A DNA stretch of 64,000 nucleotides from Lientehia hominis (GTDB lineage Bacteria > Bacillota > Clostridia > Lachnospirales > Lachnospiraceae), in NCBI RefSeq assembly GCF_021044755.1, contig NZ_JAJNOR010000001.1, positions 558,001 through 622,000 on the forward strand. The letters are read 5' to 3'. Below, piece after piece: positions 14,678 to 23,465 of this stretch. The notes under the pieces were generated by a model. That model was not told where the DNA came from. It saw nothing but the letters and a program-made list of their open reading frames with translations, and ran no database searches. Position 1 is the stretch's first letter. Every line of letters starts with the position of its first letter. A program made the position numbers and the translations under genes.

Positions 14678-16920
14678 TGGCGGATATTCTTGTCCACGGA
14701 CTGACCCAGAACAATTTGAAACACGTTACTTTCCGTATTCCAAAGGAAAAAATCACGGTGTTTACTGGCGTATCCGGCTCCGGCAAGTCCAGCATCGTGT
14801 TCGATACCATCGCCGCCGAATCCCAGCGGCAGATGAACGCCACCTACCCGGCCTTCGTGCGGTCCAGACTGCCAAAATACCCGAAGCCGGCAGTGGATCG
14901 CATCGACAACCTGACGCCTTCTGTGGTGGTGGACCAGTCCCCCTTGGGCGGCAACGCCCGCTCCACGGTGGGAACCATCAGCGGCCTGTACGCCAGTCTG
15001 CGGCTGCTGTTTTCCAGAATCGGCCAGCCTTATGTGGGTACGGCCTCCTACTTCTCCTTCAACGACCCTAACGGGATGTGCAAAACCTGCTCCGGTCTAG
15101 GTAAAATCACCAAGGTTGACGTGGAGGCGATCCTGGACCTGAACAAGTCCTGGAATGAAGGCTGCGTGAAGGATTCCCTCTACCGGCCCGGTTCCTGGTA
15201 CTGGAAACAGTATGCTCAGTCCGGCCTGTTCGATCTGAATAAGCCCATCCGGGCGTATTCCGGCGAGGAATACAACCTCTTGCTCTACGGCTCACGGGAC
15301 GGCAAAGGAGAGCCGGAAAACCCGAAGGTGACCGGCCTGTACCACAAGTACACCAAGACGCTGCTCAATCGGGACATCAGAAATAAGAGCAGACACACCC
15401 AGGAAAAGTCCCAAAACCTGGTTACCGAAATGGAGTGTACCGACTGCCACGGACAGCGGCTCAACGAAGCGGCCCTGAGCTGCAGGATAAACGGTTACTC
15501 CATTGCGGATCTCTGCGGTATGGAGCTGACCCAGCTTCGAGAGGTGCTGACGAAAATCACCGATCAGACAGCAGTAGTTCTGGTGCAGACCATCATAGAG
15601 GGACTGGACAGGATGATCGAGATTGGCTTGCCGTACCTGCACTTAAACCGGGAGACCCCCTCCCTCTCCGGCGGAGAGGCCCAGCGGCTTAAGCTGGTGC
15701 GGTACATGGGCAGTAGCCTGACCGGTATGACCTATATCTTCGACGAGCCCAGCGCCGGAATGCACCCCCGCGACGTTTACCGCATGAACGGCCTGCTGCG
15801 GCAGCTACGGGACAAGGGCAACACGGTTTTGGTCGTGGAACACGACAAGGACGTAATCTCCATCGCCGACTATGTAATCGACGTGGGGCCGGGGGCCGGG
15901 CAGAATGGCGGGAATATCGTATTTGCGGGCAGCTACCCGGAGCTGCTCCAGGCCGATACCCTGACCGGGCGGGCCATACGGCAGATTCTGCCCATCAAAG
16001 AGACTCTCCGGCAAGCGACGGGCAGCCTGCCGATTCGGGACGCCTGCCTCCACAACCTCAAGCATATAAATGTGGACATCCCCCTGGGTATTATGACCGT
16101 GGTGACCGGCGTAGCCGGTTCGGGCAAAAGTACCCTGATTTCTCAGGTTTTTGCAGGGCAGTATGAAAGCAGCATTGTGATGATCGACCAAGGACCCATC
16201 ACGGCCACCAACCGCTCCACTCCCGCCTCCTACCTAGACTTTTTTGATGAAATCCGCAAATTGCTGGCGCGTGAAAGCGGTAAGCCGGACAGTCTGTTCA
16301 GCTTCAACTCTGCCGGAGCCTGCCCAGTGTGCGGCGGCAAGGGCGTCATCGTCACCGAGCTTGCCTTCATGGACCCCATCGTGACGGAATGCGAAGCCTG
16401 CGGCGGTGTACGGTATAACGAGAAAGCCCTTGCCTGCACCTACAAGGAGAAAAACATTGTGGAACTGCTGAGGCTGACCGCCTCTCAGGCGCTGGAGGTG
16501 TTCGAGGATGCTAAGATCAGAAAACACCTGAAAGTGATGGAGCAGGTGGGCCTCTCCTACCTGACACTGGGCCAACCGCTCAATACCCTTTCCGGCGGCG
16601 AACGTCAGCGAATCAAGCTGGCGAAGAACCTCGGGAAAAAAGGCGGGATTATTGTGATGGACGAGCCCACCACCGGCCTGCATCTGTCTGACATTCAAAA
16701 CCTGCTCAAGCTATTCGACCTGATCGTGTCTCGTGGAAACACGCTGGTGGTGATCGAGCACAACCTGGACGTGATGAAGCAGGCGGACTGGATCATTGAC
16801 ATCGGCCCGGACGGCGGGAAGAACGGCGGCGAGGTGGTGTTCACCGGCACCCCCTTGGAGATGCTGCGAGGCGCCAAAACGCTGACGGCAGACAGCCTGC
16901 GGGCTTCCTGCTCCGGGTAA
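14677..16920 (+). CDS. Short UvrA-like ABC ATPase (UvrA2/DrrC-like)
   Basis: 747 residues against about 940 for UvrA. It keeps two ABC modules: Walker A GVSGSGKSS (31-39) with signature LSGGEAQRLKL and Walker B TYIFDEPSAGMHP, then Walker A GVAGSGKST (about 478) with LSGGERQRIKLAK and IIVMDEPTTGLH. Zinc pairs C135-x-x-C138 with C254-x-x-C257, and CPVCGGKG with CEACGG, are present. The UvrB-binding and insertion regions are reduced. Short UvrA forms are linked to resistance against DNA-binding drugs (DrrC) rather than general excision repair. Flanking AraC/GyrI regulators support that role. RBS AAGAGGTG is 8 bases upstream. GC is higher than in its neighbours, hinting at transfer. Confidence 0.88.
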   Translation: MADILVHGLTQNNLKHVTFRIPKEKITVFTGVSGSGKSSIVFDTIAAESQRQMNATYPAFVRSRLPKYPKPAVDRIDNLTPSVVVDQSPLGGNARSTVGTISGLYASLRLLFSRIGQPYVGTASYFSFNDPNGMCKTCSGLGKITKVDVEAILDLNKSWNEGCVKDSLYRPGSWYWKQYAQSGLFDLNKPIRAYSGEEYNLLLYGSRDGKGEPENPKVTGLYHKYTKTLLNRDIRNKSRHTQEKSQNLVTEMECTDCHGQRLNEAALSCRINGYSIADLCGMELTQLREVLTKITDQTAVVLVQTIIEGLDRMIEIGLPYLHLNRETPSLSGGEAQRLKLVRYMGSSLTGMTYIFDEPSAGMHPRDVYRMNGLLRQLRDKGNTVLVVEHDKDVISIADYVIDVGPGAGQNGGNIVFAGSYPELLQADTLTGRAIRQILPIKETLRQATGSLPIRDACLHNLKHINVDIPLGIMTVVTGVAGSGKSTLISQVFAGQYESSIVMIDQGPITATNRSTPASYLDFFDEIRKLLARESGKPDSLFSFNSAGACPVCGGKGVIVTELAFMDPIVTECEACGGVRYNEKALACTYKEKNIVELLRLTASQALEVFEDAKIRKHLKVMEQVGLSYLTLGQPLNTLSGGERQRIKLAKNLGKKGGIIVMDEPTTGLHLSDIQNLLKLFDLIVSRGNTLVVIEHNLDVMKQADWIIDIGPDGGKNGGEVVFTGTPLEMLRGAKTLTADSLRASCSG

Positions 16921-17044
16921 AACCCAGCGCCTGACACGCTACATACACATTTTTTACCGAAAGTCCTGTCAATCGGTCACCGACGGGAAGAACGGCGGCG
17001 CTTTCAAACTTCCGTCATTCTATCCTTCCAGTACCAGGATTAAG

Positions 17045-17073
17045 AGGACAGGTTTCTTTCTATCCGTTATAAT
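17045..17073 (+). promoter_or_regulatory. Promoter of the second AraC/GyrI gene
   Basis: AGGACA (17045-17050), 17-base spacer, TATAAT (17068-17073), 38 bases before the ATG at 17112. The -10 is consensus; the -35 keeps GACA. Confidence 0.5.
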
Positions 17074-17111
17074 GAAAGTTGCAGAGATGGGGCAATAGAA
17101 AGGAAAACAAT

Positions 17112-17978
17112 ATGGAGTGGAACGAAAAACTGCAAATAATCATCGACTATGTGGAAAACCATCTGCAGCGCAAGCAGGAGCCGATTGATCCGCAGGAAAT
17201 AGCTGAAATCGCGGGATGCTCTTATAATTTTTTTCAAAAGGTGTTTTCCTATCTGAACGGCATCAGCTTCTCGGAGTATGTACGCGCCAGAAAATTGACC
17301 TTAGCTGGATACGACCTCAAGAGTACGGATATGAGAGTAGTCGATGTGAGCTATCAATACGGATATGACTCGCCCACTTCCTTTACAAAAGCATTCCAGC
17401 AATTTCATGGAATCACGCCAAAGGACGCCCGGAATCAGGATGTGAGACTGCGGGCGGTCCCGAAAATGCAGAGTTCCGTCAAGCAGCAATATATGTGGAG
17501 ACTGGAGCAAAAAGCGTCCTTCCGCCTGATCGGGAAGAGCATCCGCATATCTCCCTGGAATGGGAATCACTATACAAAGATACCTGCTTTTTGGAGCGAG
17601 TGCCAAAGGGACGGCACCTTTTCCCAACTGACTTCCATGGATAAAGGAGATTCAAAAGGGCTGTTTGGTCTGTTCTGCTGTGATAAGAAAAGTCTGAATG
17701 AAGCGGAGTATTCCATCATGGTGATATCAGACAAGGAGCTGCCGGAAGGCTATACGGAAATACGCATATCGGAGGCTGCCTGGGCGGTGTTCGACTGTGT
17801 GGGGCCTGTGCCGCAGGCCATCCAAAATGGATGGAACTATCTCCAGGAGGAATGGCTGGTGAGATATCCATTTCAACACGCAAAATGCCCGGAGCTGGAG
17901 TGGTACAGTGATGGGAATGCCTATGCCGCGGATTATCTGAGCCAGATCTGGATTCCGGTCGTCGACAGTAAACAATAA
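17112..17978 (+). CDS. AraC-family regulator with GyrI-like effector domain
   Basis: 288 residues from the ATG at 17112, which has AAAGGAA upstream; an in-frame start 33 bases earlier has no such site. The double helix-turn-helix covers about 8-105 (PQEIAEIAGCSYNFFQKVFS, and VVDVSYQYGYDSPTSFTKAF ending GITPKDAR). The C-terminal domain (about 125-288) has the GyrI-like pattern, with AAWAVFDCVGPVPQAIQNGW and PELEWYSDGN near the end. It probably binds a hydrophobic or cationic ligand. The small gene at 18128 on the same strand may be its partner. Confidence 0.88.
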   Translation: MEWNEKLQIIIDYVENHLQRKQEPIDPQEIAEIAGCSYNFFQKVFSYLNGISFSEYVRARKLTLAGYDLKSTDMRVVDVSYQYGYDSPTSFTKAFQQFHGITPKDARNQDVRLRAVPKMQSSVKQQYMWRLEQKASFRLIGKSIRISPWNGNHYTKIPAFWSECQRDGTFSQLTSMDKGDSKGLFGLFCCDKKSLNEAEYSIMVISDKELPEGYTEIRISEAAWAVFDCVGPVPQAIQNGWNYLQEEWLVRYPFQHAKCPELEWYSDGNAYAADYLSQIWIPVVDSKQ

Positions 17979-18127
17979 ATATTCAGCAAAAACAACAGGA
18001 GGACAAAATTGAATATCCCTTATTGGGTATAACGCGCATTAGGGAAAATATATGATATTTATTGGTGAATCTATCGGGAATTCTTTGAAAAGGTATATAT
18101 ACAACATAATAGGAGGAAAACAGTAGC

Positions 18128-18601
18128 ATGAGTGAGAAATATACATTCCAGGATTTTTTAGCTTCCGTTGACGGAGAGAACCAGAAGTTTGTAAGTGAGC
18201 TGCATGACGAACTGACGGCATTTGGCTGCAAGATTGATGTGAAGTCCGCCAAGAGCGGCTATGTGGTTTCTTACAGCTTGGACAAAAAAATTATCGCTAA
18301 TTATGTATTCCGCAAGAAAGGGCTGATCGCCCGGATTTATGCGGCCCATGTTGACCAGTACCCGGAGATTTTAGATACGCTGCCCGGCAGCATGGTGCGC
18401 ACTATCCAGGAATCACCAAACTGCAAACGCCTGGCTGACCCTTCCACCTGCAATCAAAGATGCTCTATGGGCTACGACTTCCTTTTGCAGGGCGAGCGCC
18501 TGCAAAAATGCCGCAGCAACGCTTTCATGTTCTTACTGGATGAAGAAAGCAGACCCTATGTGAAATCGCTGCTGCTCCATGAAGTTAAAGCGGCTGTTTA
18601 G
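18128..18601 (+). CDS. Uncharacterised cysteine-containing protein
   Basis: 157 residues, soluble, no signal peptide. The N-terminal part (1-95) looks like a small alpha/beta domain; the C-terminal part carries a cluster of cysteines, C-K-R-L then PSTCNQRCSMGYDF and QKCRSNAF, which could bind metal or form disulfides. I do not recognise the family. AGGAGG lies 9 bases upstream. It follows the AraC/GyrI gene by 149 bases on the same strand and ends convergent to the homocysteine methyltransferase gene. Similar short proteins often accompany GyrI-type regulators, but that is recall, not shown here. Confidence 0.75.
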   Translation: MSEKYTFQDFLASVDGENQKFVSELHDELTAFGCKIDVKSAKSGYVVSYSLDKKIIANYVFRKKGLIARIYAAHVDQYPEILDTLPGSMVRTIQESPNCKRLADPSTCNQRCSMGYDFLLQGERLQKCRSNAFMFLLDEESRPYVKSLLLHEVKAAV

Positions 18602-18635
18602 TGGGAAGTGTCTTGAACTAAATTTTCGGAGATAC

Positions 18636-19514
18636 TTAACAAAGACATAAACGGTTATGGGAAATCTTCTCCGCCATTTTTTTTATATATTCCGGAGTGG
18701 TCCCGCAGCATCCGCCGACAATATCGGCCCCCGCTTCCACAAGCTTCGCCATATGTCCCGCATACTCCTCTGCCGCCATGGAATAGACCGCCTCACCGTC
18801 CTCCCGGATCACCGGCATGCCGGCGTTCGGCTTCACCAGGACCGGAACACTCACAGTCTGCCTGATTGTCTGGACTACGGACTCCAGCCGGTCCGGGCCT
18901 GCAGAGCAGTTTATCCCGACCGCGTCTGCCCCCATCTCCGCCAGCGCTGCGGCCGTGTCAAATACATTCCCTCCAAAAAGCAGACTGCCGTCAGATTCAA
19001 TGGTCATGGAACACATCATGGGCAGCCCGCAGACCTCCCGGCAGGCGTCCAGCGCCGCCATGGTCTCTTCCAGCCCCAACATAGTCTCCGCCACGATCAG
19101 GTCCACTCCCGCGTCAGCGAGAATCTGAATCTGCTCTCTGTATACATCCAGCAGCACACCGTACTCCTCTTCCGTTTTTCCCGTCGTCGTAATGTCTCCT
19201 GCTACCAGGCAGGAGTTTCCAACCGCCTCTCTGGAAATTCCCACCAGCTCCCGGTTGATCTCCTCCAGGCATCCCTCCAGCCCATGACCGGCCAGGCTTA
19301 TCCGATTGGCAGAAAAAGTCGGTGCATAGACGATCTGGGATCCGGCTTCCAGATATTGCTTCTGAAGCTGCTCCAGCACTCCTCGGTGGCCGCATATCCA
19401 TTGTTCGGTGCATACTCCCCGGGGCATCCCGGCTTTCATCAGATTGGAGCCGGTGGCTCCATCCAGCAGCACAGTCCCTTTTTTTACAAGTTCCTGAAAT
19501 TCTATTCTAGTCAT
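18636..19514 (-). CDS. Homocysteine S-methyltransferase family protein
   Basis: 292 residues forming a single Hcy-binding barrel. Start motif LLDGATGSNLMKAGMP, middle VGINCSAGPD (first zinc Cys) and end VGGCCGTTPEYI (the paired zinc cysteines) match the MetH N-terminal/MmuM/BHMT family. It moves a methyl group to homocysteine, making methionine. Length fits stand-alone MmuM-like enzymes; no cobalamin or methyltetrahydrofolate domain is present. The donor could be S-methylmethionine or a corrinoid protein. Its start overlaps the stop codon of the upstream membrane-protein gene by 4 bases. Confidence 0.9.
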   Translation of the reverse strand: MTRIEFQELVKKGTVLLDGATGSNLMKAGMPRGVCTEQWICGHRGVLEQLQKQYLEAGSQIVYAPTFSANRISLAGHGLEGCLEEINRELVGISREAVGNSCLVAGDITTTGKTEEEYGVLLDVYREQIQILADAGVDLIVAETMLGLEETMAALDACREVCGLPMMCSMTIESDGSLLFGGNVFDTAAALAEMGADAVGINCSAGPDRLESVVQTIRQTVSVPVLVKPNAGMPVIREDGEAVYSMAAEEYAGHMAKLVEAGADIVGGCCGTTPEYIKKMAEKISHNRLCLC

Positions 19515-20419
19515 TCTCCGCTCTCCGTTTCTTTCTCCTCACTTGCGCCTTCGTGTTCCGCATCGTCTCTGTTTTCTGCCGCAATGCTGAGAAAATCCTT
19601 ATCTTTGTTTTTAAGCCTCGGTATGAACCGTTTGGCAAATCTGCCTTTTCCACGGCTCTTCACATAGAAAAATCCCACCACAGAAAACACAACCGCTCCG
19701 ATGAAATTCACGAAAAGATCCTTCATGGTGTCATAAAGCCCGATGTCTAAATAGCCTCCAAGCCCCAGACTCTGTCCGTTGACAGACACATCCTGGATCC
19801 CTTTTATGGTAATCGGCACATTACCGCCGTTCGGATCGAGCATCACCGACGTGATTGAATGAAGGATCGTATCCTTCTGCATATCCAGATGAAAAAAGGT
19901 ATCCATGCCGCATTCAAAGAATTCCCAAAGGACGCCGATCGTCATGGAAAAGCAGAAGGCCACAATGGCCATGAAAACAGGAGACAGTTCAAAAGAAAAT
20001 CGTTCATGGCGGTTCAGGATATCCACCAGGGAAAATCCGATGGCTGCCATCAGGAAGCCGTTCAGCGTATGTAAGACCGTATCCCAGGCCGGTATCCGGA
20101 TATAAAAGGCGTTGATCTCTCCCAATATCTCTGCCGAAAAGATGAAGAGCAGCATGATGATCTCCAGCGCAGTCGGAAGCTCGATCTTAATCTTCACCTG
20201 GATCAGGCTGGGGACCACCAGCAGCACCAGCGTCAAAATACAAAGAAACACATTTTCATAATTTCCTCTGAAAAGCTGCAGGACCATGGTGGCGATAACG
20301 AACAGGCGCAGTATGAAATATACGAAAAAAGAGCTTTTGTGCTCCCGGAGCTCCATTCCAAGGGCTGTGCTGAACGCCCCTTTATTCCGTTTCTTTCTCT
20401 TCTTTTCTTCCTTCTTCAC
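19511..20419 (-). CDS. Integral membrane protein of unknown function
   Basis: About 302 residues: a lysine-rich N-terminus, then roughly six to seven membrane helices (IATMVLQLF, VLLVVPSLIQV, ALEIIMLLFIFSAEILGEI, FLMAAIGFSLVDIL, MAIVAFCFSMTIGVLWEFFE, FIGAVVFSVVGFFYV) and a charged cytoplasmic tail ending in acidic repeats. DTVLHTLNGF and GVLWEFFECGMD resemble the DUF2238 type of small membrane proteins; I offer this only as a likeness. I prefer the GTG at 20419 with AAAGGAGG five bases upstream; ATG starts at 20437 and 20452 are alternatives. Confidence 0.75.
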   Translation of the reverse strand: MKKEEKKRKKRNKGAFSTALGMELREHKSSFFVYFILRLFVIATMVLQLFRGNYENVFLCILTLVLLVVPSLIQVKIKIELPTALEIIMLLFIFSAEILGEINAFYIRIPAWDTVLHTLNGFLMAAIGFSLVDILNRHERFSFELSPVFMAIVAFCFSMTIGVLWEFFECGMDTFFHLDMQKDTILHSITSVMLDPNGGNVPITIKGIQDVSVNGQSLGLGGYLDIGLYDTMKDLFVNFIGAVVFSVVGFFYVKSRGKGRFAKRFIPRLKNKDKDFLSIAAENRDDAEHEGASEEKETESGE

Positions 20420-20460
20420 GATATCCTCCTTTTCCATGTTCCTCCGCCGCATCTTTTTTC

Positions 20461-20489
20461 ATTATAGCGTCAAATATAAGAAGCCGCAA
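20461..20489 (-). promoter_or_regulatory. Promoter of the membrane protein-homocysteine methyltransferase pair
   Basis: Minus strand: TTGCGG (20484-20489), 17 bases, TATAAT (20461-20466), about 40 bases before the probable GTG start. Confidence 0.55.
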
Positions 20490-20510
20490 GCAATATATCG
20501 AAGCCGGCAT

Positions 20511-20539
20511 TTGACAATCATTTCGTTTTATTCTATTCT
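20511..20539 (+). promoter_or_regulatory. Promoter of the histidinol-phosphatase gene
   Basis: TTGACA (20511-20516), 17 bases, TATTCT (20534-20539), 55 bases before the ATG at 20595. It is back-to-back with the minus-strand promoter at 20461-20489. Confidence 0.6.
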
Positions 20540-20594
20540 GTTTAAAGGACAAGAGTATCTGTTCGATCAAGATATGGAAAGGACATAATCTAAG

Positions 20595-21404
20595 ATGACG
20601 CCCATTTACATTGATTCCCATCTGCATACAAGCTTTTCCGGCGACTCGGAAACGCCGCCTCGGGCACAGATAGAGCAGGCCTGTGCTCTGGGTATGCAGG
20701 CGCTCTGCATTACGGACCACCAGGATTTTGAATTTCCTGCCGGTGATATAAGCTTCTTATTGAATACCGGCGAGTATTTTTCTGCCCTGTCCCAGCTGAG
20801 AACAGAATACCAGGAAAAAATCCGTCTTGGTATCGGCGTGGAGCTGGGGCTTCAGATAAATATTAAGACAGACCTGGCCGCTTATGCAGACAGCTACCCA
20901 TTTGATCTCATCATTGGTTCTGTTCATGCCTCCCGAGGAATGGACCCCTACTATCCGGAATTTTTCGAAGGCCTCTCCGAGGATTCCGCATATCGTTCTT
21001 ATTTTGAGGATGAACTGGAAAATTTCAAGGCCTATGACTGCTTTGACGTGGCAGGCCATTTGGATTTCGTCGTACGGTATGGTCCGAATAAAAACCGATA
21101 TTACAGCTATGAAAAATTCTCCGACATTATAGATGAAATATTAAGGACCCTGATTGACAAAGGCAAAGGCATTGAATGCAATACCGCCGGTTTCAAAGCC
21201 GGACTAGGACATCCAAATCCGACTGAGGACATTCTTAAACGTTATCGGGAATTGGGCGGAGAGATTCTGACACTCGGCTCCGACGCCCATCAGCCGGACC
21301 ACATCGGTTATTCCTTTGACCGCACGGGGGCACTATTGAAAGACTGCGGCTTTCGATACTATTCTGTTTTTCATGGCCGGAAACCAGAATTTCTGCCGCT
21401 CTGA
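20595..21404 (+). CDS. PHP-domain histidinol-phosphatase (HisK/HisJ family)
   Basis: 269 residues, one PHP domain. Metal-binding motifs are in order: DSHLHTSFSGD (residues 5-15), CITDHQDF, GVELGLQ, IIGSVHAS, DVAGHLDF, and GSDAHQPDHIG near the C-terminus. The family removes phosphate from L-histidinol phosphate in histidine synthesis, in the cytoplasm. No other his gene is near, so it stands alone, as is usual for this enzyme in clostridia. A different phosphoesterase substrate cannot be excluded. Confidence 0.88.
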   Translation: MTPIYIDSHLHTSFSGDSETPPRAQIEQACALGMQALCITDHQDFEFPAGDISFLLNTGEYFSALSQLRTEYQEKIRLGIGVELGLQINIKTDLAAYADSYPFDLIIGSVHASRGMDPYYPEFFEGLSEDSAYRSYFEDELENFKAYDCFDVAGHLDFVVRYGPNKNRYYSYEKFSDIIDEILRTLIDKGKGIECNTAGFKAGLGHPNPTEDILKRYRELGGEILTLGSDAHQPDHIGYSFDRTGALLKDCGFRYYSVFHGRKPEFLPL

Positions 21405-21645
21405 CAAAACGGTTTATGGCCGGAGACCTTCTTCCTCTCCGGCTCCTTGACCGGGCACAGAATTTCGGCAATATTCACAATGATGTTCATGCAGTTTTCA
21501 CCATGTCAAAATCCTCCTGGATATTTTTGTTAATTTATATACAAACGAGCATTTCTTGTTTCTGTTTTTAAACATTCTCCCATCATTCTATACAATTTTT
21601 TCTTTGAAAACCCCCTTAAATTCCACGAAATTATGCTGTTTTATC
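21405..21645. other. Intergenic region after the histidinol-phosphatase gene
   Basis: A hairpin GCCGGAGA / TCTCCGGC (21419-21443) follows the phosphatase gene but lacks a T run. On the minus strand AGGAGG precedes an ATG giving a 5-codon peptide whose stop overlaps a second ATG with 38 codons; I see no family likeness and do not call it a gene. The rest is AT-rich and featureless. Confidence 0.4.
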
Positions 21646-21654
21646 TGCTATAAT
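21646..21654 (+). promoter_or_regulatory. Extended -10 promoter for the small membrane protein gene
   Basis: TGCTATAAT is an extended -10 element with no good -35. It would give a leader of about 145 bases before the ATG at 21806; no riboswitch fold was recognised in the leader. Confidence 0.4.
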
Positions 21655-21805
21655 ATGAGCCGTGAAGGAAAGAAAGAAACAAAACATATGACATCTTCTG
21701 CTGACCCGATATCTCTTACTTGAATCAAGGAAAATTCCAAAACCAAACGTCATAAAATATTATAGTGTGTGAGATATGAAATGTCATATCGGAAAGGATT
21801 TTGTC

Positions 21806-21979
21806 ATGTTGAATTTATTATTAACGATTGTCGCCATTATTGCCGTTTTAGCCGTATCCTTTGTTATCAAAGCTGTTGTGGTCATTTGTGAAGAGCGTGA
21901 AGAAACAGCAAGCGCTTCCGATCTTTATACCTCAGCCGTAAGCAGACATACTACTTCCCATAAGAAAGCTGTTGCATAA
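21806..21979 (+). CDS. Small single-span membrane protein
   Basis: 57 residues from the ATG at 21806 (AAAGGA 8 bases upstream). One hydrophobic helix covers about residues 2-31 (MLNLLLTIVAIIAVLAVSFV onward, to VVVIC), followed by a charged stretch (EEREETASASD) and a basic, Ser/Thr/His-rich tail. No family is recognised. An in-frame ATG 30 bases earlier lacks a ribosome site. Good codon structure, a ribosome site, a promoter and a terminator-like hairpin downstream support a real gene; role unknown. Confidence 0.55.
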   Translation: MLNLLLTIVAIIAVLAVSFVIKAVVVICEEREETASASDLYTSAVSRHTTSHKKAVA

Positions 21980-22016
21980 CCCCATTATCACAGCTGAATA
22001 GATTTTGAGCATACGG

Positions 22017-22064
22017 AACTGCCATAAAGAAAGCTTCTGAAAAGAGGTTTCCTTTATGGCAGTT
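22017..22064. terminator. Bidirectional hairpin between small membrane gene and MATE gene
   Basis: AACTGCCATAAAG and CTTTATGGCAGTT form a perfect 13-base-pair stem between two convergent genes. The flanking T content is modest on both strands. Confidence 0.6.
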
Positions 22065-22081
22065 CTGCTTTCTAAAATCTT

Positions 22082-23449
22082 TTATTTCCCTATGATCATC
22101 TGGTCCGCCATATTCCTGCCCGCCATCTGTTTCATACGCCGCACGGATCCGATGCAGACCAGGGCAGTGAGAACATCCGACGCAGGCTGTGCAAAATAAA
22201 TTCCATTTATACCGAAGAAACGCGGCAGCATAACGATGAACGGAATATAGAACAGTCCCTGCCGGATCACAGAAAGCAGCAGTCCATACCGTGCCTCGCC
22301 AATGGTCTGGAAGGTAATGGTCATCATGTAGCAAAGTCCAAAGGCAGGGTAAAGCGCCACCTGCGAAATCAAGAGCTTCGCTCCGTATCCGACCACCGCA
22401 GGATTTCGGTTAAAGAGCATGATAAGCGGTCTGGAAAGCAGGATATAGATTGCTGCAACCGCTGCCGTAAGTACCAGAGAGGCCCTTAAAGAAAAGCGTA
22501 CCGACTCGTGAAACCGCTCTTCATTCTTGGCGCCAAACGCATAGGACGCCACCGGCTGATATCCCTGCATGAATCCCATCACCACATAACAGCCGATCAA
22601 GACTAGTCTTTGTACGACTCCATATGCCGCAATGATCAGATCCGAATCCGGCATCGGCTTGGCCGCAATATTGGTCAGCGAGGTGGCCGCTGCCAGGCAG
22701 ATTTGAATGACCGCCGTAGGAATCCCTATTACCGTGACTGCCTTTATCAGAGAAAAGGTGGGTTTGAAATATCGTTTCCGCATTTTAATGACAGAGCGTC
22801 CGCTTCCATAAAACCATGACAATATCAAAAATGTCACGATCTGGGAGACAGTCGTCGCTAAGGACGCCCCTTTCACTCCCATGCCAAGTCCCCACTCAAA
22901 CATGAATACCGGGTCCAGAACGACATTGAGAGCGGCGCCGGTAATGACCGCAATGGAAGAAATCTTTACGGAAGACTCCGCCCTGGCGGCACAGTTCATG
23001 CTTTGGGCAGGAAGATTCGCCAGAGCGGCGATGAACATCCAGAAGGCATAATCCTTTGCCTGAGGCAGCACCGCGTCTGACGCTCCGAACATCCGGAGAA
23101 GCGGCTCCATAAAGGCGATTCCTCCCAGGCACAGGACTATGCCGATCAGCACTGATATCCCCACTACACTGGTCACGGTCGTGCCCGCTCCGTCTTTGTC
23201 ATCTGCGCCAAGCTGCCGGCCGGCCAGAACTGCCGCGCCGGCGGCAAAAATATTTTCCACTGATACCATGATCAACAGAAGCGGAAGTGTCACTCCCACA
23301 GCTGCCAGAGCAGTATCCGAACCCAGCATCCCGATATACGCTGTATCCACAATATTGTACACAGCTTTTGCGAGCAGCGCCAATGTAGCGGGAACCGCCA
23401 GCTTAACTATTGCTTTTGATGTCTTTACTTCACCTAAAAGAGAACTCAT
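22082..23449 (-). CDS. MATE-family multidrug efflux transporter
   Basis: 455 residues from the ATG at 23449, the normal MATE length; the open frame runs further upstream only because it overlaps the TetR gene. Twelve hydrophobic segments and MATE landmarks are visible: KLAVPATLALLAKAVYNIVD at the start, SMNCAARAESS, and GFMQGYQPVASYAFGAKNEE in the second half. It should expel cationic drugs in exchange for Na+ or H+. It lies 16 bases downstream of a TetR gene on one transcript with twin operators, so it is very likely inducible. Confidence 0.92.
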   Translation of the reverse strand: MSSLLGEVKTSKAIVKLAVPATLALLAKAVYNIVDTAYIGMLGSDTALAAVGVTLPLLLIMVSVENIFAAGAAVLAGRQLGADDKDGAGTTVTSVVGISVLIGIVLCLGGIAFMEPLLRMFGASDAVLPQAKDYAFWMFIAALANLPAQSMNCAARAESSVKISSIAVITGAALNVVLDPVFMFEWGLGMGVKGASLATTVSQIVTFLILSWFYGSGRSVIKMRKRYFKPTFSLIKAVTVIGIPTAVIQICLAAATSLTNIAAKPMPDSDLIIAAYGVVQRLVLIGCYVVMGFMQGYQPVASYAFGAKNEERFHESVRFSLRASLVLTAAVAAIYILLSRPLIMLFNRNPAVVGYGAKLLISQVALYPAFGLCYMMTITFQTIGEARYGLLLSVIRQGLFYIPFIVMLPRFFGINGIYFAQPASDVLTALVCIGSVRRMKQMAGRNMADQMIIGK

Positions 23450-23465
23450 GCCTGGCTTCGCTCCT

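Noticed and set aside
16985..17000. Copy of GGGAAGAACGGCGGCG after the UvrA-like gene, also at 16816-16831 inside it
   Set aside because: A 16-base partial duplication with no further matching; too short to call an element.
18657..19667. A 336-codon plus-strand frame
   Set aside because: Antisense to the homocysteine methyltransferase and membrane-protein genes, no ribosome site, no family likeness.
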